Source: Acorus gramineus
Taxonomy: Eukaryota > Streptophyta > Magnoliopsida > Acorales > Acoraceae
DNA: 64,000 nt
Assembly (NCBI GenBank): GCA_030737835.1
Contig: JAUJYN010000067.1
Location: forward strand, 305,116 to 369,115
Direction: 5' to 3'
How positions within the stretch are numbered: position 1 is the stretch's first letter; every line of letters starts with the position of its first letter. Both the position numbers and the translations under genes were made by a program. Of the stretch, positions 11,501 through 23,975 are shown piece after piece. The notes below the pieces were generated by a model. That model made no database searches. It was not told the origin of the DNA and saw only the letters and a list, made by a program, of their open reading frames with translations.

Positions 11501-13456
11501 AGCAACCAGAATGACACACAGACAACAAAGGGGCTGACATGATATATACACCAAATGCGGAAGCAAAAGACTGAATCTGTAAATAAACACACTACAGACT
11601 CGATACTCAATCATCTGTCCTGTGAGAGCCAATATACACAAATACAACTGAGTATATATACAAACGCGTGCTCAAGCACAGAAATAAAATACATACAGTC
11701 AAGAAGGGATGCTGATAGCCTCTGGCACTCGCGGAACGTAGCGCTACTCCGCTACTGAAGGAATCCCTCGGACGGCTCCACCTGCTGCTCCGGCTCCAGC
11801 TCAGGCTCAGTGGCAACTGGGGAAAAACATATGCGAGGGGTGAGCCACACGCTCAGTGAACAGCACAACCCATGCATCACAGACAATATCAACCACAAAT
11901 CATTTATTTATCCAGCCTCTAAGTGGCATAACAAATAACCCAGTGGGTCACTCCATCGACGACCCACCACACCCTCACCCTCACCCTCAACAGGTGACAC
12001 AGGATATTGGGACTGATAATCATCCAATCACAAAACCAGCGGGTCGCTAATCGCCAACCCACTACACCCTCACCCTCACCCTACCACTGGTGACATAGGA
12101 TTTTGGGACTGACTAGGCTGTTGGTCACCCTTGGTCCACCGATAGTCTCTCCTCCACTCCGTAGGCCTTTTGGCCTTCACCCACAACTTCAGCACAGTCC
12201 GTCACAAATATCGGGAGGCGCCTACTGATGGGAGCCCTCGGAAGGGACGGCCTTATCACGCTGGGGCAGTCTCTACACGGATCCAACGAAGGGAAACAGA
12301 ACAGCCCAGCGCTCAGCACCCGCGACCAGCTCCCAGCGCTTAGCGCCCAGCACCCGGGACCCTCACCCAGCGCCCACGCGCACGCCCGCGCAACACGTGC
12401 CCAGCGCGCCTGGCAGCACGTGCCCAACGCGCCTGCCAGCCTGCCCGCGCTGCTGCCCGCGCTGCCTGCCTGCGCGCATCGCCGAGTGGCCCGAGCACCG
12501 CTCGCCTGCACGCCCGGCATTGCTCGCCTGATGCCCCAGCACCTCCTGCCTAACACGCCTGCCGCCCAGCCTACCAGCCCGCACAGCCCAGCCAGCCTAC
12601 CCGCATGCCTCCCCCTGCACTCCCCGAGCGCACGCCCGCGGCAAACTGGTGCGCCTGCTCCCAGCCTACCCGGGGCAGCTAGCCTCCCTGCCCGGGACTG
12701 CCTACTCGCCTGCCCGAGCAACCACTTTCTACCACCAGTCACCCCAAGTCTCCGACCACCACCCACAACCCTCCGAAGGCCACCCACCGCCGCCGACCAC
12801 CACCCAACCCCATATCCACCCTCCTAACATACATCTAAGCATAAAAAGAGAGGAAAAAGGGCTTACCAAGGGAAAGAAAGGATGTTCGGTTGCTCTCCGC
12901 GCACCGAAACCTCTCCCAAAAGGCTTCCAACACCGAGATCTACTCCCACCTCCGAAATGGCTCGGATCTGAGGAGAAGAGAGGGCGGATGGAAGGGCTAG
13001 GTTGGCCGGAATCCGAATTTGAAAGCACCGGGGTGTAGATCGGGACCCGATCTACACTTCCTATGCTTTAGGTTTTAAGCTTCAAGCCCTCCAAGGGGCT
13101 CAAAACCAAGAAAAATGGAGAAGGGGAGAGAGAGAGCTCATTTGGGAAGAAGATGAATAGTGCACAACCTTTTTAGATTTCATTTAAATAAAGTCAACTC
13201 ACTTAAAAACCCGGATACGCCCCGGAACTGCGAAATTCTGGAAACGTTGCCAGAATTCGATGAAATTTTCGTGAGAGGCCTAAAATGACACCAGGACAGC
13301 TAATATGCAGTTAGATTTTCAATCGAAGTCCTCTAACTCAGGACGATAGCTAACAGTCCAAAAATTTAGCGGTTCCGATCGAAAACCGAAAAAAATGAAA
13401 AACTGCCAGAACGCTCCAACGGTTACCAGCAGGCTAAAAGTGACACATAAATAACA
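8555..13456 (-). mobile_element. Compound minus-strand LTR (TSD ATGGG)
   Basis: It is flanked by ATGGG at 8550-8554 and 13457-13461. It is longer than one LTR because a second LTR start (TGTCACGCCCC) lies at 11410. The first copy runs 8555-11409. The second copy starts at 11410, is nearly identical to 8555-9445 up to about 12303, then jumps to the GC block and runs to the single LTR end. A nested same-orientation insertion followed by recombination and a ~1.3-kb deletion explains this. The first copy holds two palindromic modules (9622-9684 and 9814-9878). GC-rich blocks lie at about 10340-11230 and 12300-12790. Confidence 0.85.
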
Positions 13457-13803
13457 ATGGGCCCATTTTAGTTTGCAATTTTAAATACTATTTGTTAATT
13501 TTAAAAATTGTATATATTTTCTTTCGAAGATTTTCAAGATTTTAAATGGTTACAATTTTATAAAATTTTAGAGCTCAAAAGATTAAGTTTTGAGATTTCA
13601 TTATTATTTATTTTCAGGGACTTAGCTTTGAATTATGAATTTCTTGTAATAAGATGCAAGGACCTATCTGTAATTCATATAGGGACCTATTTGTAAATCC
13701 GAAACAATCCAGGGCCAGTTTGTAATTTTTGTTAGGTTTAGATATCTAATTATATATGTTGGGGTGAAAGAAAAAAAAATGTGTGCGGCTGTGTATTCTA
13801 TTC

Positions 13804-13805
<2 letters not shown>

Positions 13806-13836
<31 letters not shown>
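13806..13836. repeat. (GA)n microsatellite
   Basis: About 15 GA units lie inside the AT-rich solo LTR. Confidence 0.95.
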
Positions 13837-13839
<3 letters not shown>

Positions 13840-16751
13840 CTCTTCTTGGCTATTGATTTTCTTTTAAATTATTGTTATTTATTAGTGATATTAGATTTAT
13901 GTTTAGGTTATTAAGTCTTCTTTTTTTAAAATAAAATTAGGGTTTTGATTTATTTTCATGGTTAAATATATTTTTATGTTATGGGATTTTTAGTTTTTGA
14001 TCAAATTAGAGTTTTGATATATATACGTTCATGTTCTTAGATTTTTATGATTTTATAAAAAAAAAAAACAAGGGTTTTGATCTATAATTTATTATTATTA
14101 GATCTATGTTAGGTATTTGGATTTTTGAGTCTTCATAAACTTAGGGTTTTGATTTATCATTTATTTTAAAGAATAGATCTGTGTTTAGATTATTAAACTA
14201 TGAGTTTTTAATTTATCATACTAGAGTTATGATTTATACAAGTAGATGATAAATTTTATTTATTTTCAACTTTTACTAATTAATAGTTTATTTTTATAAG
14301 AAAAATGTGTGTTTTCATGTTATTATATCAATTTTTGTTATTTTATTATTATTTTGAATTTTCTGGATATTGTCTTTTTCTGTGTTTATCTTTTCTGGTT
14401 TTGTCTTTTAGTGTTTGGTTAGATGGTAAATAGGTTTTTATTCTTCTTCTTAGGTTCTATTATATTTTCTTTTGTATGATTTATATGAGATAAATTTAGC
14501 TCATTGGGTATAAAGATTTATACCTATTGATTATGATTAGAGAAATTAGGTCTAGGCTTGAATTATAGGTTTTAATTAATAATTTATTTGGTTCATCTAG
14601 GTTGTAAATTTTGTTGCGGGCTTCATTCTCCGGACCTAGGGTCCATTCGAGGTGAGTGGGCTATCGATTTATTTCGTGTGAGCTTTTGCTCTATAACGTT
14701 GAATTTCATATGCCAATGATATTTATTGTGATAAATTTGCATGATTTGGATATTTTTTTCATATTGGTCAAATTGCATTTTTATTAAATAAAATTGCATG
14801 ATTTAATTCATTCATTATGTCATTTAAAATAGCATGTATTATGCTATTCATGTTTCAAGAATTAATGTAATACATTTTCTAATGCTTATGTTTTTGAAAT
14901 AATATTTGGATTAAGGATTATCATTTTTGATATTTTTGGAAAAATTTAGGACTAGTGGAGACAACCTAGTCCTAGGTGATTTTATTAAGATGCACATCAT
15001 AGCATATTTCAGGAATAAATCCCCCCGTTGTATTTCGCCTTTGGGGAGGAAGGTCTAGGACTCGAAGAGTCCCAAGATCGGTGAGGGGTGTGGTAAAGCA
15101 TTCCTTGTAGCGGCGGATTCCTTTGTTTGGAGTTTGCAGCAACCGGGGCATCCTGTGCTGGTGTTCTCGTAGTGATGGCAGCGGCGACCCATCAGCGTCT
15201 TCTAGATCCGACGTCTCCTCGAGGGAGCTTTTTGAGCGATTTAGTCGCTTGGGGCTTGGCACACCTATTTTGGGGAAACGGTTCTTCCGATTGAGAACCC
15301 GACCCGGTCATATCATTTAAACCTCATGATTTCTACAACGTGGGCCAAGGATTGGGCCACATGATTGCTTTAAAATATATATTTTTTTTAAGCTCATGAA
15401 TTTATATTGATTTATTAAAGGAAATTCTTGTTTTTAATATAACTTTATTTTATATATATATATATGATTGTATCATTTAACTCTCATGCTTTCTCTTGTG
15501 TGGGCCAAGGATTGGGCCATGTGCTTGCATTAAAATGTTTTTTTTTAAGTTCATGATTTTAAATCGATTTAATAAAATAAAAGATTTATTAAAAGAAATT
15601 CTGAATTTTATATAACTTATTTTTATATATAACTGTCACGTGAAGTAATTTGTCAATGGGCTTATTCACTGAGTTAATTGCTCACCCTTTTCGATATGGG
15701 CTGGTTGTTTCATAACCAGGTATCGCATATTTCGAGGATCAAATTGAAGTTTGGGCTTTTCGCATCTTTCATGAATATCTTCGAAGTAGTGGTTCAAATG
15801 TGAATTATAGTCACGATCGACTATTTGGGTTTGTTCAGTTTAGATGGCTCCCACAGGGGTGGTTTATTGTGTATTTCCTTTTAGTATCTTGTTTCCGCAA
15901 AACTCTGATATTTTGTAAGACCATTGGTGATTTAAAAACATTGGATATTATTTATATTTATTATCATCTGTTTTATTATATTGTTATCATAAAAAAAAAG
16001 AGCTGCAAATTTTGGTCTTGTATTTAGATTAAATTTAGTAGCGACGTATTTACCGTCCGATAAACGGTTTGGTTAATGCGGGGAGTTACACCTCCCCTCA
16101 TTTTTTCCTCTGTTTTTCAGCCAAGAAGGGCTGGTGGAGAGGCTGAAGAGATGGTGGTAGTGGTAGTGGTGGTTGAGGTGGTCGTGGGTGTGTCGATAAC
16201 CCCGCATCTCCCCATTTCCCTCCCCCTGTTTCGGTAAGGCAGCTCACTGTCTCTTAAAGATCTCAGTGAATCTAGTATTTAGAGGCATATTTTTAGGATT
16301 ATGTCTTCTTATGATTTGATCATCTATGTGTCTAGATGTTATATATGAAATTTGGGGTCATTATGATATCTGTGTTGTAAGTTAGAACATGTTTTGTATG
16401 GCCTGTCCAGATTCGCGTAGGAATTGACCTGCTTCTGGAAATAATTTGTTTCGGGCTTGTAGAGGCACAATTAGGTTCTAATGTCTTCATGGATTATGAT
16501 CCCAGCATATCAGAGAATGTGCATGATTTATTTCATAATTTTGGAAGTGTATTGGGTGCTGTGGAGACCAATTAGTAGGGCTGGTTGCAGCAGGTTTGGC
16601 AGTTTTGCTCGGTTGAGTGTCAAGGAGTTGTTTGCATGTGTATTGGGTGATAATATGGAAGTATCAGGGGTTAGGGCCTTCATGAAGAAGGCTTATATAT
16701 GTGATAGGAGGTTCCATATTTTAATTGTGGATCATTGGTTGCGTTTTGCAG

Positions 16752-16787
16752 ATCTCGTAGACCGGACGCGCGACGATCCGGGTATCT
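16752..16787 (+). other. 36-nt microexon-like unit in E1 3' LTR
   Basis: TTTTGCAG precedes the unit and GTGAGTGG follows it, giving AG and GT exactly 36 nt apart. Inside, CCGGA and TCCGG can pair around a CGCGA-containing loop. This copy is more diverged than E2 and E3 yet keeps the spacing and pairing. Confidence 0.55.
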
Positions 16788-19101
16788 GTGAGTGGTTCGA
16801 TCCAATCCCCCCCCTCTCGGGATGCGCTCGACGCGCGTAGTCGCGCGTCGCGCATCGATGGGGCCCCTAGCTACACTACTTGTGTAGATAAGTAGTATGG
16901 CCATGCTTAAGCTATAATATGTAGATATCTTGCATGCTAGGCTTATATACATGTATTGTATTCATGTATGAATGATTGTGTTGCATGAGACCCTCTAGTA
17001 TTGGCATGTATTAATGTGCATGGATGTATAGAATATGGCCTGCCTTAGGTAGTATTGTAATACTACTCGCACCATATTAATTGGAATATCAAACATGGTT
17101 AAGTCTGGGTCAATAACGGACACCTGCCTAATATTCCCTTGCGATAAGACTCGAGGGCGTGGTGTAGTTGTTGCACCCATGCTAATGGGGCAAAGCTATG
17201 ACCAGCTTCATGAGATGATGATCTCTCTTGCCCTCCCTCTGAACGAACTGAGTAAGTAGATGCGATTTCCTACTCGACTCAGGTTCGTTTGGAATATTGG
17301 CATGCACCTGTTAGTGCGCGAGATCGCGCTTGACCCTTTCTTTTAAGTTGGTGATATCCAACGCATGTTTCAGTTAAGCCTTGTGTGCTTATGTGATTAA
17401 TGACCATGTATGCATGTTGTACGATTTATTATGATGTAAATCCATGTTAGGGAGTGTCCCTATAATTATTGGGTGATTGTGCATATGGTTCATGTACATA
17501 GCTAGATATAAAATTCTCTTGGATGTATTTATATGCGCATGTTAAAAAAAAACTGATAGGCCTATCTGGGATAGGCGTGGGTATGACCCGCTGTCGGGTT
17601 GTACCTTATTAGTTAGAGCGCTAGCGATGTAATCGCCCCTGCATCCGAGCGATGCACTCGTTTGGAATTCAGGAGAATTCATTATCTTATTGGATTGTTA
17701 AGCCGGTAGTTGGGGCGTGACACCCCCCTGTGTCCGAGTGACGCAACGGTGTGGGAGTACAGATGTATTCGATATCTCGATAAGTGATTATCGAGAGTAG
17801 TTATTTTTCCATTGGGTCTGCTTTGCGAACATGGAATGTTTACTCCCAATGTCATCCATGTTGAAGAGGGCCGGGTTGTAGCTGTCCTGACAGAGGGCTC
17901 CCATCCGTAGGTACCACCGATGCGTTCGGGAGCGTACTGATCGTGGGAGTGTACCAGGTAGAGGCTACCCGGGAGAGGGTTAACGAATGATATTGCGAGC
18001 GTGGAATCGTTCTCCCCTTCGTTGGATCTGATGTAGCAACTTCCCGGCATTGGAAAAGCTGTCCTGACAGAGGGCTCCCATCCGTAGGTACCACCGAGGC
18101 GTTCGGAAGCGTACTGATCGTGGGAGTATACTAGGTAGTGACTACCCGGGGAAAGGGCTACCGACAGCAGTCTAAGTCTCTTCCAAAAGTCCCAAGAGTC
18201 TCCCTCCAGGAGTGAGGGTGAGGATGAGGTGAAGACACATCACCTCGTGACCCATTCGTTGTTTGTCCGTTCCTGTAGTTGTTGGGTCCAGTCTCATATC
18301 GATGTTCAAAGACATCGTTGGGTAGTTATCTCGATGTAGATGATCCTGTAGTGTTGCGTAGACCAGTAATCCCGGGTCTCCTCGACCAACGGTATGGTCT
18401 CTCCCCAAAAGTCCCAAGAGTCTCCCTTCAGGAGTGAGGGTGAGGGTGAGGTTGATGATCCAATAGTGTTGCGTAGACCAGTAATCCCGGGTCTCCTCGA
18501 CCAACGGTATGGTCTCTCCCTAAAAGTCCCAAGAGTCTCCCTCCGGGAGTGAGGGTGAGGGTGAGGTTGGTCACGCCACCGCATGACCCTGTTATCCATG
18601 GGTTTCCACCCATGTTTACCTAGAAAGGAAATTGTTTATGTATTGAACTGTTGTATGGTGATTGGTTTCCAGCCACTCACTGAGCTTGTAGCTCACCCCT
18701 CGCATACTGTTTCTTTTGAGGGGCAGTGTTGGGCGTGGAGCTGGAGCTTTCCTGTGGCGTGGTCTTATGGGCGTGGAGCGTTCTTCTGGTGGTGGCGAGT
18801 GCGAGGCTGTCAGCAGTCCTAGAGTCATTGTATGTATTGTAAATCGTGCATGTGGCACAGGTTGTATTTTCTTTGGTCTACACTTGGCTCTCACAGGACA
18901 GTGATTGTGTATTCGAGTCTGTAATAATGTTTTGGTTTACAGACATTGTTTATATATTATGCTTCCGCTTTTCTGTCAGTTATCATTATCCTTGCTTTGC
19001 CACCTTGTGTGTTGTTGTTGGAGTCTTTATTGACCTCAGGTATTGATAGCCGATATTTTATTATTGCCACGTCTCGGGGACGGCCGCCCTGGGGCGTGAC
19101 A

Positions 19102-20361
19102 TATTCGATATCATCGGTAGGTGACTATCGAGATTAGTTGACTTTCCCATAGGGTTCGCTTTGCAAACGTTTGAAGCATTCTCCCGACGTCGTCGTGCGT
19201 CGAAGCTGTCCTGTATGGTGCCACCACTTGTAAGTGCTACCGATGCGTATCGCGGTACACATCTGGCAGATATACCGATCGTGGAAGGTTGACAGGTAGA
19301 GGCTACGCGGGAGAGGGCTACTGGATGATATTGCGAGCGTGGAGTCGTTCTCCCTTTTATCGGATCCATGTTGAAGCTGCCTAGCGTTGAAGCTGTCTTG
19401 ACAGAGGGCTTCTACCTATAGGTACTACCGATGCATTCAGCAGATGTAGAGGCCACCCGGGAGAGGGCTACCGGATGACGAAGGGTGTAGAGAAAAAGGT
19501 TTTATCCTAAAAGTCCCTAGGGTCACCTCTCCGGAGGCTAGGGTGAGGATGAGTTGGGAGTCACGTGGTCATGTGACTCTTATACCCGTCGAGTATACTC
19601 TGGGTATGTTACGCCTAACGCTTGAGGTATCGTAGTGTATCTCTACCTCATAGCGAAAGGACTTGTACTATGTTAAGTCTAACGCTTGAGGTACCGTAGT
19701 GTATCTCTATCTCGTAGCTATTAGACTCGTTGTAAACTATTATCTAGTAACACCATGTGTTATGGTTAATAGCTTGTTCCTCCCCGAGTGTCCTTTGAGT
19801 TTCCCTCGGAAACGAGGGTGGGGTGGGTTGATTGCGCCGCCACGTGACCTTGTTATCTGTTGGGTTTTCACCCATGATTTCCTTGAAAGGAAATTGCCTT
19901 GTCATTCAATTGTTGTATTGGTGCCTGGCTTCTTGCCACTCACTGAGCTCGTAGCTCACCCCTCGCATACTTTATTCCACAAGGACGGTGTTGGGCGTGG
20001 AGCTAGAGCTTCCCTATGGCGTGGTCTTGCGTGCATGGAGCGTCGTGTCCGGTGGTTGGCGAGTGCGAGGCTGTCAGCAGTCCTAGAGTCATGTATTTGT
20101 TAATCGTGCGTGTTGCACAAGATGTACTTTATTGGACTAGACTTGGCTCTCACATGAAAGTGATTGTGTATTTGAGTCTATAACAATGTTTTGATTTACA
20201 GACTTATTGATATTTTATGCTTCTGCTTTTCAACTAGCTATCATTTATCTTTGCCTTGCCACCTTGTATGTTGTTGTTGGAGTCTTTGTTGACCTCAGAT
20301 ATTGATAACTGATATTATATATATTGCCACGTCTCGGGGACGGCCGCCCTGGGGTGTGACA
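19102..20361 (+). mobile_element. 3' remainder of an older family LTR that hosts E1
   Basis: Directly after E1 the sequence resumes in the middle of a family LTR: TATTCGATATC is equivalent to LTR position about 17766. It runs to GGGGTGTGACA at 20361, so E1 inserted into an older LTR. No primer-binding site follows, so this is a solo or 3' LTR. It is visibly more diverged than the E1 LTRs. It includes a stem at about 19559-19580 in which GAGTCACGTG faces CATGTGACTC. Confidence 0.8.
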
Positions 20362-21034
20362 CAACCTCCACCATGCCACGAAGGATAAGAGGCGCCGAGA
20401 CGCTGTTGGAAGAACCGAGCAGGTGACGAAGCAAAAGGCTGACAACCCTAAATAGGATTTTTTTTTTGTAACTTTTATCCGAATATGAATAAAAATCACT
20501 TTTGCTTCAATTATGTTCAATTTCCTTCATTTGCATACTTGGCCATCTAACACAAAATGAATGTAGACATGTGTCTCCCTACCTTACTCTTCGCGACGAT
20601 CTACATTATGTGATTAACAAGTAGACGTACCTTGACTGAGACCTACGAACAGGATGTCCCTGGTCGCAAAGATCCTCCAAGTGGTCTGACTTAACTTGGT
20701 GATGTGACCTGATCATCACTTACAAGAAACGATGCAACGTTGAAAGGTCTTTTTGACAATGCCACGTTAGCGATACGTCTGTCCAACCCGTCGCTTTGCC
20801 TTTCGCGCCAGCTGTTCCTCGATCTCTATAGAAGATGACGGCGGCACATCTTCTGCATATTTGATTTTTGCGCCATCCATCATGATTAGGGGGATTTTCG
20901 AGGGAAACCCATTAAATGCAATAATAAATGGGAGGGGCATAAAAGGAGAAAGAGAAAACAAAGAGAAAAATCTCATCGTTTCTCATTCATCTCTCTTTTG
21001 TTCTCCCCCCTTAGAGCTTTCCCTCGTCACCAAC
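20362..21034. other. No gene recognised; possible end of Tat element
   Basis: No supported reading frame is seen. The stretch contains a T-run and an AATAAAA near 20489. It lies between the older LTR and the PF04195 ORF and could include the 3' LTR of the Tat element, but I see no clear terminal motif. Confidence 0.4.
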
Positions 21035-22267
21035 ATGTCTTCTCTAGACATTGTCAAGAAATTGAGGACTACACTGTCCATCCCAGCCTCCATTGCCATC
21101 ATCCCTACTAGGCAAAAGCACCTGGACGAAGTAAAGGACCATGGCCCCGACAAGCTTTACATGTATCCTTCTCAGATGCTGAGGAGTTCACTCTCTTTTT
21201 CCCTCCCTGCCTTGGTCAAGGATTTCATGTGTCGGTTCAAGCTACACCCAACCCAGTGCTCCCCTAATCTGCTGAGGATCTTGATGTGTTTTGTCACCAT
21301 CAACTGCTTGTTGCACCTCGACCTCGGGGTCGATGATGTCTATCACCTGTACGATTTGAGGAAGATCGGGGGCGCCTTTTATTTGCGAGCAAGAAAGGGT
21401 ACTGTCACTGTCGGTATCGGATTTTGGAAGGGGGGGACTCTCGGAAAAGGGAGAGAGGGGGCCTCCTTTTGCTCCTCTTTGTGCGTATGGGTGCACTGCG
21501 TGTGTGGGGGTTCTTCGGGGGTTCGGATCCAGTGTGTGCCTTGGCAGGCTCGGTCGGATCGTCTCTCAGAAGGGGGAAGGGGGTGTTTAGTTCCTGGCTG
21601 AGGCGACCGACAGGTCCTTAGTAGGATCAGGGGTTGTTGTGATCGCCACCTGCTTTCTCAAAAAGGAAAAAAATTTGGATTGGATTTGATCGCCTTCGTG
21701 GGGGAGTTTGTGGGTCCTCCGCTCTGAGAAACGGGCATGCCGTACACAGAGGTGAAAACAGGGATCCTCTTCTGCTTTGAGAACTTGGCTGAAGGAGGTT
21801 TTGGGAAATCAGGGTGTAGGTGATGGTCGGCTAGTTGTTTTTTGCCACCTGGTGGGGGACGGCTAGTTAGGAGTTGCCGCCTGGTGCCTGGCTCTATTTT
21901 GGCAAAGCCTGGGTAGGGTTTGGTTTGGGTGTTGGCTAAAGTTAAACTAAGTTTAACCCAGGTTTTTGGAGAGTAGATTTGGAAAGTGGATTTGTGTAGG
22001 GAATGGTTTTTCTACTCACAAATAGGACTCTCTTTCTCTCTCAAGGGGTTTTGAAGTGGTGGTGGGGGGGTATGGAAATGTGAATTGTTGTTTGTTGAAT
22101 GGGATTGGGAATGGTTGATTGTTGTTTTTGAAGAAGTGCTTGGAGCCCCCTATTTATAGTAAAAAAAGGGGCAGGGGAGTGTCCACTGGACAATAGATCA
22201 AAATGGGTAATAAGGTGCTTGATTTGACCTTCCATTAGATCTTTGTTCTCTGAAAGTGTCCAGGTGA

Positions 22268-22327
22268 GGGGCGGCTAGTTGAGAGTAGCCGCCCATGACG
22301 GGGCGGCTACTCTCAACTAGCCGCCCC
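22268..22327. repeat. Perfect 27-bp inverted repeat inside the intron
   Basis: Arms 22268-22294 and 22301-22327 are exact reverse complements with a 6-nt spacer. Each arm is itself a small hairpin (GGCGGCTA with TAGCCGCC). Related GGCGGCTAGTTG hairpins lie at about 22484-22545 and 21837-21880, so this is a cluster of one motif. Confidence 0.95.
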
Positions 22328-23589
22328 CATCATAACCTGTCAAACGTCCCATCTCTGACAAGCGGTGGCTTGGGTTGGTTACTAAGGTTGAACTGGCTGA
22401 GATTGGGGAGCTACAAGGGACAATCCGCCGCAATCATGCTGCTTTATGTCCCATCCCAAGAAGGTGGTTTGGGGTCGGTTGGGGGGCGGCTAGTTGAAAC
22501 TAGCCGCCCGATATGGGGTGGCTACTCACAAGTTGCCGCCCCTGTCCATGCTTTAGGTTTTCCTAAGTTTTTGGACTAGAGCTTCTGGTTTTGGTTTCTA
22601 AGGGAGTTTTCTATTAGATGTCCAAATGTGGTCATTTCTAAATGTCACTTGAAGTATTTTCGTTTCTTTGAACGGTCAAAATTGGGGTATCTACAGTCAC
22701 CTTTGTTAAGGGCCTCCCTTCCTCTGATAGTGGGTGGGACCATGAGAATTTGATTTTGCTTACTAGCCCATGGGAATTCCCGACTCCTAGCCCTCGTTAA
22801 GGACCTCCTATACCGCAGGTTTTACGTCCACTGGCTCTAGGTACAATCATCGAGACGCCACCTTATACTCGCCTATTTGTTTTTCCTTGAAATTGCTTGG
22901 TGAATTTCATACTTACTCTTATGAAGATAAGTATGAACGAGTACCTCCAGACCCGTCAAAGGTGAAACTCGATCATCTTGCACGAGCCCAGGAGCTTTCT
23001 GAACAGGATTACCGGATTATCGTCTGCCTCCGTGTGTCAGAGTTCGATGATCTTCCTGAGGGTGCTGAAGCCATCGCGCATACTTCGAAGGAAAAGGATG
23101 CTCCCCCCAATTCTCTCAACATCGATGAAAACGTGGCTAGAGAACTCGCCACTCTCCATGCCCGAACTACTTCTTCCTAAGAAGAGGTTGGGTCACGGCT
23201 TCCTCAAAAGGGAAGGTTCAAGACTTCTCACACTGCTCCCGTGGCTAGCGAGGCGAAGGGTGGCACTGGTGTATCACCAGTTATACACTTCGATGCATTC
23301 GCAACAGGCCCGAATGGCCCAATTGCACTTGATGTCCTGCATTCTCCTTCTGCAGCTATTGATCTGGATGTGGCTTCTACTCGATCTTTTGTCATTGAAG
23401 AATGATGACTAAACCCAGTTTTCAACTCGTTACTGTCGACTATATATTACAATCCCTTCTTCTCCGGAGGTTGAAGAGGTCACGACCTCCTGCTCTAATA
23501 CTCTGGTGGTCTCTGTGGGCATGGCTAGTCCTTCGGTGTCTACCGAACTGCTTTCAACCGTGGTGATGGAGACAATGCCTCTTGCCATT

Positions 23590-23795
23590 TTCCTCCTGAA
23601 GGTGCCCCCAGCTGTGGTGGTGGAGACAACACCTTCTGCTATTGTCCTCCCAGAGGTGCCCTCAGCCATTGTCCTCCCAGAGGTGCCCCCAGCCGTAGTG
23701 GTGGAGACAACACCTTCTGCTATTGTCCTCCCAGAGGTGCCCTCAGCCATTGTCCTCCCAGAGGTGCCCCCAGCCGTAGTGGTGGAGACAACTTC
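23590..23795 (+). repeat. 81-bp coding tandem repeat
   Basis: About two and a half units encode 27 residues each, with the words VPPAVVVETTPSAIVLPE and VPSAIVLPE. Each unit contains an internal near-repeat, so the array probably grew by unequal exchange. It forms the hydrophobic Pro-rich tail of the PF04195 ORF. Confidence 0.9.
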
Positions 23796-23830
23796 TTCGG
23801 GTCCTTTTCGCGCGGAGATTGTGACACCCC

Positions 23831-23975
23831 AGGCTTTGCCCCTAAATGGGCTCACGCCTTTAAAACCCGTCTTGGTGTGTAAGAGCTGTGCTCACATATA
23901 AGCACAGACTATCTCCTCCCATTAGGCGATGTGGGACTAAACATCCTCACCGTAACCCAATCCATGGGCCTCTTG
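23831..23975. other. Unassigned spacer
   Basis: It follows TGTGACACCCCAGG at about 23820, which looks like a possible LTR start, and includes GATGTGGGACTA. No matching end or TSD is seen, so it is left unassigned. Confidence 0.3.

Larger units (their letters stand above)
8430..16090 (+). mobile_element. Solo LTR of a different, AT-rich family (TSD CCTCC)
   Basis: Ends TGTAACACC and GGGAGTTACA are flanked by CCTCC at 8425-8429 and 16091-16095. Without its own insertion (8555-13461) it is about 2.75 kb. It is AT-rich and unlike the chromovirus family except for a TGAG/CTCA hairpin near 15675, which resembles the TGAGC/GCTCA hairpin of the other LTRs. It holds a (GA)n tract. A short minus-strand open frame at 14972-15262 has no recognisable domain. 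Lineage is not determined, and the strand is guessed from that shared hairpin. Confidence 0.85.
7750..19101 (+). mobile_element. E1 3' LTR, split by a nested solo LTR
   Basis: The LTR starts TGTTCTGCCTGTG after the polypurine tract and ends GGGGCGTGACA at 19101. Removing the insertion at 8430-16095 leaves 680 + 3006 bp, about 3.69 kb. The right 2.1 kb matches the E1 5' LTR. Unlike the other family LTRs, it has no GC-rich block upstream of the acceptor. The 36-nt unit is at 16752-16787. The long hairpin at 16821-16856 has a GC-only stem (CGACGCGCG with CGCGCGTCG). The tandem ~114-bp unit seen in the 5' LTR recurs at about 18340-18570. Confidence 0.9.
21035..23830 (+). pseudogene. PF04195-type (Transposase_28) ORF with an intron, decayed
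   Basis: Exon 1 (21035-21398) starts MSSLDIVKKL and contains LYMYPSQMLRSSLSFSLP, FKLHPTQCSPNLLRIL and GAFYLRARK. These fit the plant family annotated as putative gypsy-type transposon (PF04195). A GT donor at 21399 and a CTACAG acceptor ending at 22696 join in frame to VTFVKGLPSSDSGW and SPWEFPT, the usual next words. The ~1.3-kb intron carries inverted repeats. After about 22798 a stop and frame changes appear. 22887-23180 is open again (97 codons). 23480-23830 is a Pro/Val-rich tail with an 81-bp tandem repeat. Antisense ORFs with this domain are known downstream of pol in Tat-lineage retrotransposons, which suits the minus-strand Tat pol further right. Function is unknown. Confidence 0.65.

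Noticed and set aside
14972..15262. 96-codon minus-strand open frame in the AT-rich solo LTR
   Set aside because: No recognisable domain and it lies inside a non-coding LTR.
23820..23975. TGTGACACCCCAGG as the start of another LTR
   Set aside because: No matching LTR end, target duplication or second copy was found in the window.
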